Positions 52,052 through 60,300 of a stretch of 64,000 nt of DNA are shown here, in pieces (position 1 is the first letter of the stretch; each line of letters begins with the position of its first letter). Location: assembly GCF_029968035.1 (NCBI RefSeq), contig NZ_JASCIQ010000029.1:1-64000 (forward strand), read 5' to 3'. The notes beneath the pieces are model-generated. The model did no database searches and was not told the DNA's origin. It worked only from the letters and a program-made list of their open reading frames with translations. This DNA comes from Streptomyces cavernicola (lineage in GTDB: Bacteria; Actinomycetota; Actinomycetes; Streptomycetales; Streptomycetaceae). The position numbers and the translations under genes are program-made.

Positions 52052-53644
52052 ATGAGCACAGACGCGCGCAGCACCGGCATCCCTCCGCGCCCCTCCTCCC
52101 CACCCCCGCCCAACCCCGCCACCCGCCTCCCCGACGAACCGCCGCGCACGGAACCCGGTGCCGGACAGCGCCCGAACCCTTCGGCTGAGCCGTCTGGGCC
52201 GTCATCTGCGGCTGCCGCCCCCGCTGCTCCCGCCTCTGTGCCTTCGCCCGGTCCGGTGCCTACGGGCGCTCCGCGCGCGGGTGGCCCGGCGAGCCCGGCC
52301 GCACCTCCGTCGGGGCCCGCGCCCGCCGCCTCCACCAGCAACGACAACGGCAGCAACGGCAGCGGCAACGGCAGCGACGGAAGTGTGCCCCGGCCCGACA
52401 CCACGGGCCGTATCCCGACGCAGCCCACTGCCCCCGCCCCGCGCCCCAGCGAGACCACCGCGCAGTTGCGGCCCGTGCCCCCGGCCCCCGGCGAGAAGCC
52501 GGTGCGCCGCGCAGGTTCCGCACCCCTGCCCCCCGAAGCGCCCCGGCACCCGCAGCAGCCCCAGCCGACACAGCCCCCGCAAGGCACGCAACCCCTGCAG
52601 CAGCCTCAGGCCCCACAGCCCCCGCAAGGCACGCAACCCCTGCAGCAGCCTCAGGCCCCACAGCCCCCGCAAGGCACGCAACCCCTGCAGCAGCCCCAGC
52701 CCCCGCAGGGCACGCCCCCCCCGCGCCCCATGGCCCCGCCGCCCATGGCCCCGCCGCCCCCCGCCGCGCACCGTCGGCCCGTGGGTTCCGTCGATCTCAC
52801 GCCGCAGCCCCATGCCGGTCCGCCGATCCACTTCGGGCGGCCCGCCGTCTTCGACGACCGGACCGCGCAGCTGCGCCCCGTGCCGCCGCGCAGCAAGCCC
52901 CGGCTCGCCACCGTCGCCGCCTGCCTCGTGGTCGGGTTCGGGCTCATCACCGGTGCGGTGACCGGGAGTTGGCTCACCGGCGAGGCCGACGGCGCCCCCA
53001 GCGCCGAGCGCGTCTTCACCTCCGCCGGCGAGGCCTGGCACAACGCGAAGGTCGACGCCCTGTTCCCACCCCGCGTCAAGGGCGAAGGCGCGGGCCCCGG
53101 CGGCGCAGACCGCGTCTGGACCCGGATCGCCGTCGCCCCCGACACCGACTGCCGGAACGCGCTCGACCCGCTCCTGCGCAAGGCACTCCAACCCGTGGGC
53201 TGCGAACGGCTGTTGCGCGCCACGTACACCGACGCCACCCGCAGCCACGTCACCACCGTCGGCATGCTCTTCACCAAGGCCGACGCCGCCTCCATGGGCT
53301 CCCTGCGCACCCGCTTCACCGAAGAGGGCCTGGACCAGCGCGACGACCTGATGCCACGGCCGTACGCGAAGAAGGGCACCGTCGCCGCCGGCTTCGGGAA
53401 CGAGCAGCGCGCCAGCTGGACCGTCTCGATCCTCACCGACGCCCCCGTCGTCGTCTACGCCGTCTCCGGCTTCGCCGACGGCCGCGAGATCTCCGAGCCC
53501 GAGCCCGCCGCCGAGGCCATGGAGTCCGGCGCCACCAGCACCCCCGCCCAGTCCGGCCTCGGCCACGAGGCGAAGGGCCTCGCCGACCAGATCGAGCGCA
53601 CCCTGCGCAAAACGGCGAAGGCGGCGTCGGAGGACCGCACATGA
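52052..53644 (+). CDS. Proline-rich membrane protein coupled to the mycosin gene
   Basis: A 530-residue protein. The N-terminal ~290 residues are disordered and Pro/Gln/Ala/Thr-rich, with a 15-residue unit (about QPPQGTQPLQQPQAP) repeated three times. A membrane segment (LATVAACLVVGFGLITGAVTGSWL, about 290-315) follows, then a ~200-residue extracytoplasmic domain with two cysteines (TDCRNALD, VGCERLL). I do not recognise the domain. ATG 52052 follows GAGGACGGGGGG. The mycosin gene starts inside its stop codon (ATGA), so the two are made together. It may be a partner or substrate of that protease. Confidence 0.8.
   Translation: MSTDARSTGIPPRPSSPPPPNPATRLPDEPPRTEPGAGQRPNPSAEPSGPSSAAAAPAAPASVPSPGPVPTGAPRAGGPASPAAPPSGPAPAASTSNDNGSNGSGNGSDGSVPRPDTTGRIPTQPTAPAPRPSETTAQLRPVPPAPGEKPVRRAGSAPLPPEAPRHPQQPQPTQPPQGTQPLQQPQAPQPPQGTQPLQQPQAPQPPQGTQPLQQPQPPQGTPPPRPMAPPPMAPPPPAAHRRPVGSVDLTPQPHAGPPIHFGRPAVFDDRTAQLRPVPPRSKPRLATVAACLVVGFGLITGAVTGSWLTGEADGAPSAERVFTSAGEAWHNAKVDALFPPRVKGEGAGPGGADRVWTRIAVAPDTDCRNALDPLLRKALQPVGCERLLRATYTDATRSHVTTVGMLFTKADAASMGSLRTRFTEEGLDQRDDLMPRPYAKKGTVAAGFGNEQRASWTVSILTDAPVVVYAVSGFADGREISEPEPAAEAMESGATSTPAQSGLGHEAKGLADQIERTLRKTAKAASEDRT
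52571..52705 (+). repeat. 45-bp tandem coding repeats
   Basis: Units of 45 bp starting CAGCCCCCGCAAGGCACGCA begin at 52571, 52616 and 52661. The first two are identical, and the third diverges after about 35 bases. All are in frame. Confidence 0.9.
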
Positions 53645-54846
53645 GCACCCGCATGAGAACCCGTACGAGCACCGCCCCGGACGCCCGCCGCATCGGCCCG
53701 CTGCGCAAGGGCGGCACGCTCCTCGCCGCCGCCGCGCTCGCCCTGCTGCCCGCCGCCACCGCCCGCGCCGACGAGATCCGCACTCAGCAGTGGGGCCTCG
53801 CCGCCCTGCACACCGCCGAGGCCTGGGAGCGCACCCGAGGCGCGGGCATGACCGTCGCCGTACTCGACACCGGCGTCGACGAGCAGCACCCCGACCTGCA
53901 GGGCAGCGTCCTGCCCGGCAAGGACATGATCGGCTTCGGCGCCGCCAGAGGCGACCGCCCCTGGGCCCGTCACGGCACCGCCATGGCCGGCATCATCGCA
54001 GGTCACGGCCATGGCCCCGGAAACGAGAACGGCGTGCTCGGCATCGCGCCCGAGGCCGAGATCCTGCCCGTCCGCGTGATCCTCGAAGACGGCGACAAGT
54101 CCCGGAAGAAGGCCCGCTCCTCCCGCGCGGGCGCCCTCGCCGAAGGCATCCGCTGGGCCGCCGACAACGGCGCCGACGTCATCAACCTCTCCCTCGGCGA
54201 CGACAGCGAGTCCGCCCACGCCGACCCCACCGAGGACGCCGCCGTCCAGTACGCCCTGAAGAAAGGCGTCGTAGTCGTCGCCTCCGCCGGCAACGGCGGC
54301 GAGAAGGGCGACCACATCTCCTACCCGGCCGCCTACCCGGGCGTCATCGCCGTCGCCGCCGTCGACCGCTACGGCAGCCGCGCCCCCTTCTCCACCCGCC
54401 GCTGGTACGCCACGGTCAGCGCCCCCGGCAAGGACATCGTCATAGCCGACCCGGACCGCGAGTACTACCGCGGCTGGGGCACCAGCGCCGCCTCCGCCTT
54501 CGTCTCCGGCGCCGCAGCCCTGGTCCGCGCCGCCCACCCCAACCTCGCACCCGCCCAGATCAAGCAGCTCCTCGAGGACACCGCCCGGGACTCCCCCGAC
54601 GGCGGCCGCGACGACTCCCGCGGCTACGGCCTGGTCGACCCCGCCGCCGCCATCGAGGAGGGCGGCAAACTCAAGCCCGAGAAGCTCCGCCCCGCGGCGT
54701 ACCAGGACAAGTACTTCGGCAGCGGCCCGGACGCCGACCCCGACGGCTCCACCGCCGCCTGGCTCGGCCCCCTCGCCGGCAGCCTCGGCGCGGTCTGCCT
54801 CGTCGCCGCCGTCGTCCTCTGGCGCGGCCGCCGCGATACGTACTGA
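53641..54846 (+). CDS. Mycosin-like subtilisin (S8) serine protease with C-terminal anchor
   Basis: A 401-residue secreted, membrane-tethered protease. A signal peptide (about 25-44, GTLLAAAALALLPAATARA) precedes the catalytic domain. Active site: D76 (VAVLDTGVDEQHPD), H111 (ARHGTAMAGIIAG), S282 (GTSAASAFVSGAAAL). A C-terminal membrane helix (about 370-395, LGPLAGSLGAVCLVAAVVLW) with RGRR end follows, as in MycP mycosins of type VII secretion. No eccC/eccD or WXG100 gene is nearby, so it may be independent of an ESX machine. Start ATG overlaps the proline-rich gene stop. Confidence 0.92.
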   Translation: MSTRMRTRTSTAPDARRIGPLRKGGTLLAAAALALLPAATARADEIRTQQWGLAALHTAEAWERTRGAGMTVAVLDTGVDEQHPDLQGSVLPGKDMIGFGAARGDRPWARHGTAMAGIIAGHGHGPGNENGVLGIAPEAEILPVRVILEDGDKSRKKARSSRAGALAEGIRWAADNGADVINLSLGDDSESAHADPTEDAAVQYALKKGVVVVASAGNGGEKGDHISYPAAYPGVIAVAAVDRYGSRAPFSTRRWYATVSAPGKDIVIADPDREYYRGWGTSAASAFVSGAAALVRAAHPNLAPAQIKQLLEDTARDSPDGGRDDSRGYGLVDPAAAIEEGGKLKPEKLRPAAYQDKYFGSGPDADPDGSTAAWLGPLAGSLGAVCLVAAVVLWRGRRDTY

Positions 54847-54857
54847 ACCGCCCCCGG

Positions 54858-54863
54858 TAGGGT
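54858..54863 (+). promoter_or_regulatory. -10 element of a probable leaderless sseB-like transcript
   Basis: TAGGGT ends 8 bases before the GTG at 54872; no Shine-Dalgarno sequence is present. Confidence 0.5.
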
Positions 54864-54871
54864 CGACGACC

Positions 54872-55609
54872 GTGGCGAACAAGAACATCCCGGATTCCGG
54901 ATTCTCCGACGACGACGGCACCGCCGACCCGAAGCTGAGCGCGGCCCTCGCCGCCTGGGCCGCCGAGCGCACCCCCGAGAACGGCCGCGCCGTCCTGGAG
55001 CACCTGCCCGGCACTCGCCTCCTCGTCCCCGTCGTCGCCGTGCTCGGCGAAGTCGAGGAGGACGAGAACGGCCTCCGCCGCGAGAAGACCAGCGACATGG
55101 CCGTGCCCATCCTCAAGGCCGGCGACCGCAGCGCCCTGCCCGCCTTCACCTCCACCGAGGCCCTCGCCCTGTGGGACCCCGAGGCCCGCCCCGTCGCCGT
55201 ACCCCTGCACCAGGCCCTGCAGGCCGCCGTGCACGAGAAGGCCGACACGATCGTCCTCGACGTCGCGGGCCCCGTGCCCTTCGAACTCCCGCGCCCCGCC
55301 CTGCTCGCCGTCGCCGAGGGCCGCTCCTCCACGGACCCGCTCGCCGACCCCGCCGTCACCGAGGCGGTACGCGCGATCGTCGCCGCCGAACCCGCCGTGC
55401 TCCGCGCCCACCTCGGCCCGGGAAGCGCCGACGGCACCCTCGCCCTCGTCCTCGGGCCCGATGCGGCGCCCGCCGAGGCCGCCCGCCGCATCGCCGAGGC
55501 CGTCGCCGCCGACGAAACGCTGAGGGCCCGCCTGGTGCGCGGCCTCGACCTGGCACTCCTGCCCGCCGAGGCGACGCCGCCGGGCGAGCCCCTCTACGTA
55601 CGCGCGTGA
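54872..55609 (+). CDS. SseB-family protein
   Basis: A 245-residue cytoplasmic protein with the SseB N-terminal domain (about 20-135; LLVPVVAVLGEVEEDENGLRREKTSDMAVPILKAGDRSALPAFTSTEALALWDP) and a C-terminal SseB-like segment. Members are related to an enhancer of serine sensitivity in E. coli; the function in Streptomyces is unknown, although in this genus the gene commonly lies next to mycosin genes. Convergent with the DUF1844 gene. Confidence 0.8.
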   Translation: MANKNIPDSGFSDDDGTADPKLSAALAAWAAERTPENGRAVLEHLPGTRLLVPVVAVLGEVEEDENGLRREKTSDMAVPILKAGDRSALPAFTSTEALALWDPEARPVAVPLHQALQAAVHEKADTIVLDVAGPVPFELPRPALLAVAEGRSSTDPLADPAVTEAVRAIVAAEPAVLRAHLGPGSADGTLALVLGPDAAPAEAARRIAEAVAADETLRARLVRGLDLALLPAEATPPGEPLYVRA

Positions 55610-55627
55610 CCCCGCGCGTGTGATCCG

Positions 55628-55999
55628 TCAGCCGAAGACCGGGCCCGTGTACTTCTCGCCCGGACCCTGACCCCGCTCGTCCGGCACGAGCGACGCCTCG
55701 CGGAACGCCAGCTGCAGCGACTTCAGGCCGTCCTTGAGGGGAGCGGCGTGGAACGAGCTGATCTCCGTCGTGCTCGCGTCGAGCAGACCGGCCAGGGCGT
55801 GCACCAGCTTGCGGGCCTCGTCCAGGTCCTTGTGCGCGTCGCCCTCCTCGGTGAGGCCGAGCTTCACCGCGGCGGCGCTCATCAGGTTGACCGCGACCGT
55901 CACGATCACCTCGACCGCGGGGACCTCCGCGATGTCACGGGTCATGGCGTCGAAGTCGGCGGAGGTGTCTTCGCCGGGGGCGGGGATCGCGTCGCTCAT
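55628..55999 (-). CDS. DUF1844 protein
   Basis: A 123-residue cytoplasmic protein of unknown function. The conserved core is VNLMSAAAVKLGLTEEG and ARKLVHALAGLLDAS. It is divergent from the infC operon, a neighbour relation I recall as common in actinobacteria. No cofactor or catalytic motif is visible. Confidence 0.8.
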   Translation of the reverse strand: MSDAIPAPGEDTSADFDAMTRDIAEVPAVEVIVTVAVNLMSAAAVKLGLTEEGDAHKDLDEARKLVHALAGLLDASTTEISSFHAAPLKDGLKSLQLAFREASLVPDERGQGPGEKYTGPVFG

Positions 56000-56105
56000 G
56001 GCTTGCTTCTACTTCCTGGCTGCTGCTACAGAGGGGCCCGGCGACTGCCGGGGCCGGACCAGCCTAGGCGCTGCTCCCTGGCGTGGCTGCCGCACCCCCG
56101 ATCGC

Positions 56106-56114
56106 TGGTATGCT
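56106..56114 (+). promoter_or_regulatory. Extended -10 element for infC operon
   Basis: TGG-TATGCT matches the extended -10 pattern TGn-TAnnnT; no good -35 hexamer was identified. Confidence 0.45.
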
Positions 56115-56299
56115 GGTGAACCGACCGGCCGGTCATGTCTGTTTCCTCGCTGAAGAACCAGTCGCCCGGCCCACAAGTGGAGGCTCCGCTCTCCCACCTG
56201 ACCGCCCCCAGGGCGGCGGGTCACCGGTCCGACGGCCACCCCGAGTGGCGGTCTTCTGCGCCCCGCGTGCGTCGCGGCGGTGCTCCGGTAAGTGATGGA

Positions 56300-56331
56300 G
56301 CCCCGCATGTGATCGTCTCCGGGGCATTTTT
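56300..56331 (+). terminator. Attenuator-like hairpin in the infC leader
   Basis: GCCCCG (56300-56305) pairs with CGGGGC (56320-56325), followed at once by ATTTTT. It lies about 90 bases before infC. An overlapping GGAG/CTCC pairing (56297-56300 with 56317-56320) could form an alternative. It is a candidate transcription attenuator. Confidence 0.6.
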
Positions 56332-56417
56332 CTTGCGCCGGCGCGGTTAGGTCTTACGAAAAGAGACGTTACGCGGCAGTCCGCCAGGCCGTCGCGTGGT
56401 GCTACCGAGGAGGATCC

Positions 56418-57077
56418 ATCAGCGCCGAGCCCCGCATCAACGACCGGATTCGCGTTCCCGAGGTGCGACTTGTCGGTCCCAGCGGCGAGCAGGTCGGGAT
56501 TGTTCCGCTTGCCAAGGCCCTGGAGCTTGCGCAGGAGTACGACCTCGATCTCGTAGAGGTCGCGGCGAACGCCCGTCCGCCCGTGTGCAAGCTCATGGAC
56601 TACGGGAAGTTCAAGTACGAGTCGGCCATGAAGGCCCGTGAGGCGCGCAAGAACCAGGCGCACACGGTCATCAAGGAGATGAAGCTCCGGCCGAAGATCG
56701 ACCCGCACGACTATGACACCAAGAAGGGTCACGTCGTCCGGTTCCTCAAGCAGGGCGACAAGGTCAAGATCACGATCATGTTCCGTGGTCGCGAGCAGTC
56801 CCGGCCGGAGCTCGGTTTCCGACTGCTGCAGCGCCTCGCGGAGGACGTTCAGGACCTCGGGTTCATCGAGTCGAACCCGAAGCAGGACGGCCGAAACATG
56901 ATCATGGTCCTCGGTCCGCACAAGAAGAAGACCGAGGCGATGGCCGAGGCCCGTGAAGCCCAGGCCGCCCGCAAGGCGGACGCGCCGGGCACCACGACCC
57001 GTCGGGACCGCGCCGCGGACGAGCAGGCGGGCGAGCAGCCCGTCGAGGACTCCGCCGAGGAACCCGCCGAGGCCTGA
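56418..57077 (+). CDS. infC: Translation initiation factor IF-3 (AUC start)
   Basis: A 219-residue factor that binds the 30S subunit and proofreads start codons. The N-terminal domain begins with the family sequence (I/M)SAEPRINDRIRVPEVRLVGPSG, which is reached only if translation starts at ATC 56418, in frame and 4 bases after AGGAGG. The first standard start codon (56463) would cut off that conserved N-terminus. IF-3 genes are known for non-canonical start codons, used for autoregulation. C-domain block: KMKLRPKIDPHDYDTKKGHVVRFLK. The C-terminal ~30 residues are an acidic disordered tail. Confidence 0.93.
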   Translation: MSAEPRINDRIRVPEVRLVGPSGEQVGIVPLAKALELAQEYDLDLVEVAANARPPVCKLMDYGKFKYESAMKAREARKNQAHTVIKEMKLRPKIDPHDYDTKKGHVVRFLKQGDKVKITIMFRGREQSRPELGFRLLQRLAEDVQDLGFIESNPKQDGRNMIMVLGPHKKKTEAMAEAREAQAARKADAPGTTTRRDRAADEQAGEQPVEDSAEEPAEA

Positions 57078-57194
57078 TCCGAGACCTTGGGGCGCACGCC
57101 CCAGGACCGTCCCGGATGCAACCGATACAACTGACGCTCCCGCCGGCCTGACCGGGTTCGGTGGGAGCGCCACTGACGAGGAGAGAACGGCGCT

Positions 57195-57389
57195 ATGCCG
57201 AAGAACAAGTCGCACAGCGGTGCCAGCAAGCGCTTCAAGGTCACCGGCTCCGGCAAGGTGCTCCGTGAGCGCGCCGGCAAGCGCCACCTGCTCGAGCACA
57301 AGTCGTCCCGTGTGACGCGTCGCCTCACCGGCAACGCCGAGATGGCCCCGGGCGACGCCGCGAAGATCAAGAAGCTTCTCGGCAAGTGA
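57195..57389 (+). CDS. rpmI: 50S ribosomal protein L35
   Basis: A 64-residue basic ribosomal protein: MPKNKSHSGASKRFKVTGSGK and RHLLEHKSSRVTRRL are the family signatures. It follows infC in the standard infC-rpmI-rplT order. ATG 57195 after GAGGAGAGAACGG. Confidence 0.97.
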   Translation: MPKNKSHSGASKRFKVTGSGKVLRERAGKRHLLEHKSSRVTRRLTGNAEMAPGDAAKIKKLLGK

Positions 57390-57498
57390 CGTCGCGGCCC
57401 CCGGCACCGGGGGCCGGACGCCAGGACCGGGACCCATTCGACACCGGGCTGGGTGGACAACTCCCATGAACACCAGCCCCGCTACAAGGAGTTAACAA

Positions 57499-57882
57499 GT
57501 GGCACGCGTCAAGCGCGCAGTCAACGCGCACAAGAAGCGTCGGGCGATCCTCGAGCAGGCCAGCGGCTACCGCGGCCAGCGGTCGCGTCTGTACCGCAAG
57601 GCCAAGGAGCAGGTCACCCACTCCCTGGTCTACAACTACAACGACCGCAAGAAGCGCAAGGGCGACTTCCGTCAGCTGTGGATCCAGCGCATCAACGCCG
57701 CTGCCCGCGCCAACGGCATCACCTACAACCGCTTCATCCAGGGTCTGAAGGCCGCCAACATCGAGGTGGACCGCAAGATGCTGGCCGAGCTCGCGGTCAA
57801 CGACATCAACGCGTTCGCCGCGCTGGTCGAGGTTGCGCAGAAGGCTCTGCCGAGCGACGTCAACGCGCCGAAGGCTGCGTGA
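57499..57882 (+). CDS. rplT: 50S ribosomal protein L20
   Basis: A 127-residue 23S rRNA-binding protein needed early in 50S assembly. ARVKRAVNAHKKRRAILEQASGYRGQRSR is the conserved basic N-terminus. GTG 57499 follows AAGGAG. In some bacteria L20 represses its own operon; here any such control would act through the infC leader. A strong terminator follows. Confidence 0.97.
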   Translation: MARVKRAVNAHKKRRAILEQASGYRGQRSRLYRKAKEQVTHSLVYNYNDRKKRKGDFRQLWIQRINAAARANGITYNRFIQGLKAANIEVDRKMLAELAVNDINAFAALVEVAQKALPSDVNAPKAA

Positions 57883-57906
57883 ACGCTGCGCTAGCAAGCG
57901 TGTGAT

Positions 57907-57940
57907 TCGGACCCGTAGGCCTTCTGGCCTGCGGGTCCGA
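57907..57940 (+). terminator. Terminator of the infC-rpmI-rplT operon
   Basis: TCGGACCCGTAGGCC pairs with GGCCTGCGGGTCCGA (15 bp, one T-G pair, TTCT loop), 24 bases after the rplT stop. Confidence 0.93.
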
Positions 57941-57989
57941 GTGCGTCCGGAGTCTCGTCTGCCATCGACTGTCGTCTGCCGTCCGCGGG

Positions 57990-58043
57990 CCGTCGTGGGT
58001 TGCTCGCGCAGTTCCCCGCGCCCCTGACGGGGCCCGACCCCCA
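57990..58043. repeat. Dispersed repeat copy upstream of the SpoU methyltransferase
   Basis: CGTCGTGGGTTGCTCGCGCA...GTTCCCCGCGCCCCTGACGG is the inverse of the module at 38457-38493 and 44989-45027. It supplies most of the intergenic sequence before the next gene. Confidence 0.8.
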
Positions 58044-58059
58044 TCCCCAAGGTGAATGC

Positions 58060-58899
58060 ATGGGTGCCGTACCCGAGTTGATCTCTCCCCGTTCTCCGCG
58101 CGTGAGTGCCACGCGGCGGCTTGCCAAGCGGAACTTTCGTGGCAAGGAGCGGCTGTTCCTCGCCGAAGGGCCACAGGCCGTGCGGGAGGCCGCCGGGCAC
58201 CGCACCGACTCCGGGGCGACGCTCGTCGAGTTGTTCACCACCGTCGAGGCCGCCGAGCGGTACGCCGACATCGTCGGGGCCGCGCGCGAGAGCGGCGCCC
58301 GGGTGCACCTCGCCGACGAGGCCGTGATCGCCGACATCTCCACCACCGTCACGCCCCAGGGCCTGGTCGGCGTCTGCCGGTTCCTCGACAAGCCGTTCGC
58401 CGAGATCCTCGCCGCCCGGCCGCGGCTCGTCGCCGTACTCGCCCACGTACGCGACCCCGGGAACGCCGGCACCGTGCTGCGCTGCGCGGACGCCGCGGGC
58501 GCCGACGCCGTGGTGTTCACCGACGCCTCCGTCGACCTCTACAACCCCAAGGCCGTACGCGCCTCCGTCGGGTCGCACTTCCATCTGCCCGTCGCCGTCG
58601 GCGTACCGGTCGAAGAGGCCGTAACCGGCTTGCGGGAAGCGGGAGTTCGGGTGCTCGCCGCCGACGGGGCCGGGGACCGGGACCTGGACGACGAGCTCGA
58701 CCACGGCCGTATGGGCACCCCCACCGCCTGGGTCTTCGGCAACGAGGCCTGGGGGCTGCCGGAGGAGACCCGCGCACTCGCCGACGAGGTGGTGCGCGTG
58801 CCCATCCACGGGCGCGCCGAGAGCCTCAACCTCGCCACGGCCGCCGCCGTGTGCCTCTACGCCTCCGCCCGCGCCCAGCGCTCCGGGAACACCCGTTGA
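58060..58899 (+). CDS. TrmH/SpoU-family RNA 2'-O-methyltransferase
   Basis: A 279-residue enzyme of the SPOUT class. The N-terminal substrate-binding domain starts with FRGKERLFLAEGPQAVREA. The knotted SAM domain has VLAHVRDPGNAGTVLRCADAAGADAVVFT (motif 1), GNEAWGLPEE (motif 2) and IPIHGRAESLNLATAAAVCLYA (motif 3, as VPIHGRAESLNLA). It methylates a ribose in tRNA or rRNA; relatives next to rplT act on 23S rRNA. ATG 58060 follows AAGGTG. Confidence 0.92.
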   Translation: MGAVPELISPRSPRVSATRRLAKRNFRGKERLFLAEGPQAVREAAGHRTDSGATLVELFTTVEAAERYADIVGAARESGARVHLADEAVIADISTTVTPQGLVGVCRFLDKPFAEILAARPRLVAVLAHVRDPGNAGTVLRCADAAGADAVVFTDASVDLYNPKAVRASVGSHFHLPVAVGVPVEEAVTGLREAGVRVLAADGAGDRDLDDELDHGRMGTPTAWVFGNEAWGLPEETRALADEVVRVPIHGRAESLNLATAAAVCLYASARAQRSGNTR

Positions 58900-59011
58900 A
58901 GGGGTCCGCTCATTTACCCCGAACTAGTAGGGTGACGGGCTCCGGGGCCCCACGTGTCAGGCATCGCCCGCACCGGGGGACCCCAGCCCAATCGAGAGGT
59001 GGGGTACGGGG

Positions 59012-60151
59012 ATGAGCGTCGGGACCAGCAGGCCCAGGGGAGCGCGTGGCTCCGCCGTGCGTCCCCCCGTGTCCCGCGCCGGCCACAGCGGCTCCGGCGA
59101 ACCGCACGACCTCGGCCTCGACCCCGACGAGCTGCCGGACGGCCTGGTCGTCGCCGACGAGGCGGGCCGCGTCGTCTGCTTCAACGCCGCCGCCGTACGC
59201 ATCACCGCGGTCAGCGCCGCCGACGCCATCGGGGCGCCCATCGAGCGCGCCCTGCCCCTGGAGGACCTCGAAGGCCGGCGCTGGTGGCAGCTGACCGATC
59301 CGTACGGCGGACTCGCCACCCGCACCGGGCAGCCCGAGCGGAACCTGCTGCTGCCCGGCGGCCGCGAAGTGCTCGTCACCGCGCGGTACGTACGGACCAG
59401 GCCCACCGGACCCGTGCGTCGCCTGGTCGTCTCGCTGCGCGACACCGAGGCGCGGCGGCGCACCGAGCGCAGTCACGCCGAGCTGATCGCGACCGTCGCG
59501 CACGAGCTGCGCTCGCCGCTGACCTCGGTGAAGGGCTTCACGGCGACGCTGCTCGCCAAGTGGGAGCGGTTCACCGACGACCAGAAGAAGCTGATGCTGG
59601 AGACCGTCGACGCCGACGCGAACCGGGTCACCCGGCTCATCGCCGAGCTGCTCGACATCTCCCGGATCGACTCGGGTCGGCTCGAAGTGCGCCGCCAGCC
59701 CGTCGACATAGGCGCGGCCGTCGGACGCCATGTGCAGGCGCACGTCGCCGCCGGCCGGCCCGCCGAGCGCTTCCTCGTCCGGGTCCGGCATCCGCTGCCC
59801 GACCTGTGGGCCGACCCCGACAAGATCGACCAGGTGCTCAGCAACCTCCTGGAAAACGCGGTGCGCCACGGCGAGGGAACCGTCACCATTGACGTAGAGC
59901 CCGCCGACCCGGCCGGCACGACCGTCACGGTCGGCGACGAGGGCCCAGGCATCCCGGAGGAGTCCATGAACCGCGTCTTCACCCGCTTCTGGCGGGGCAG
60001 CAAGCGCGGTGGCACGGGCCTCGGGCTCTACATCGTGAAGGGCATCGTCGAGGCGCACGGCGGCTCGATCACCGTCGGACGCGGGCCCTCGGGCGGCGCC
60101 GAGTTCCGATTTACGTTGCCCGTGGCGGCGCCCGCTTATCTCACCAGCTGA
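59012..60151 (+). CDS. PAS-domain sensor histidine kinase (orphan, soluble)
   Basis: A 379-residue kinase without membrane segments, so a cytosolic sensor. A PAS domain (about 35-135; DELPDGLVVADEAGRVVCFNAAAVRI) is followed by the dimerisation/phosphotransfer domain with H164 in TVAHELRSPLTSVKGF. The catalytic domain has an N-box (NLLENAVRHG), G1 (DEGPGIPEE) and G2 (GGTGLGLYIV). No response regulator is adjacent. ATG 59012 follows GAGAGGTGGGG. The signal is unknown. pheS follows after about 150 bases. Confidence 0.92.
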   Translation: MSVGTSRPRGARGSAVRPPVSRAGHSGSGEPHDLGLDPDELPDGLVVADEAGRVVCFNAAAVRITAVSAADAIGAPIERALPLEDLEGRRWWQLTDPYGGLATRTGQPERNLLLPGGREVLVTARYVRTRPTGPVRRLVVSLRDTEARRRTERSHAELIATVAHELRSPLTSVKGFTATLLAKWERFTDDQKKLMLETVDADANRVTRLIAELLDISRIDSGRLEVRRQPVDIGAAVGRHVQAHVAAGRPAERFLVRVRHPLPDLWADPDKIDQVLSNLLENAVRHGEGTVTIDVEPADPAGTTVTVGDEGPGIPEESMNRVFTRFWRGSKRGGTGLGLYIVKGIVEAHGGSITVGRGPSGGAEFRFTLPVAAPAYLTS

Positions 60152-60192
60152 GCCAGGGCCCCCACGGGCGTCTTCGCACACCTCACCCCCGT

Positions 60193-60198
60193 TAGACT
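60193..60198 (+). promoter_or_regulatory. -10-like element upstream of pheS
   Basis: TAGACT lies about 100 bases before the pheS ATG. Its predicted start site is close to an in-frame TTG (60205), which could give a slightly longer protein but is not the chosen start. Confidence 0.4.
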
Positions 60199-60300
60199 CG
60201 AGCTTTGGCACATTGCGTCTTCACGTCCGAGCCGGTTCGTCGGTCAGCGATCGAGTCGTGGACGGGGCCATCCGCCAGCCAATCGGAAGCACGGGAAGAG

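Larger units (their letters stand above)
56000..56417 (+). promoter_or_regulatory. Long leader region of the infC-rpmI-rplT operon
   Basis: No gene is clearly present in 418 bases between the DUF1844 start and infC. It holds an extended -10 element TGGTATGCT (56106-56114), a short open reading frame from 56135 that reads into the attenuator and may be only a shadow, and a terminator-like hairpin (56300-56331). The 5' UTR would be about 300 bases, long enough for regulated termination. Confidence 0.5.

Noticed and set aside
51856..52587. Upstream extension of the PLP enzyme (minus strand to 52587)
   Set aside because: The extension is Gly/Pro-rich shadow of the proline-rich gene on the opposite strand; the PLP fold starts at MTALAADRARYD.
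53641..54846. A type VII (ESX) secretion locus around the mycosin
   Set aside because: No WXG100, EccB, EccC, EccD or EccE gene is present within the window.
56135..56350. A 71-codon gene in the infC leader
   Set aside because: No ribosome site or family match, and it runs through the attenuator hairpin; kept only as a possible leader-peptide hypothesis.
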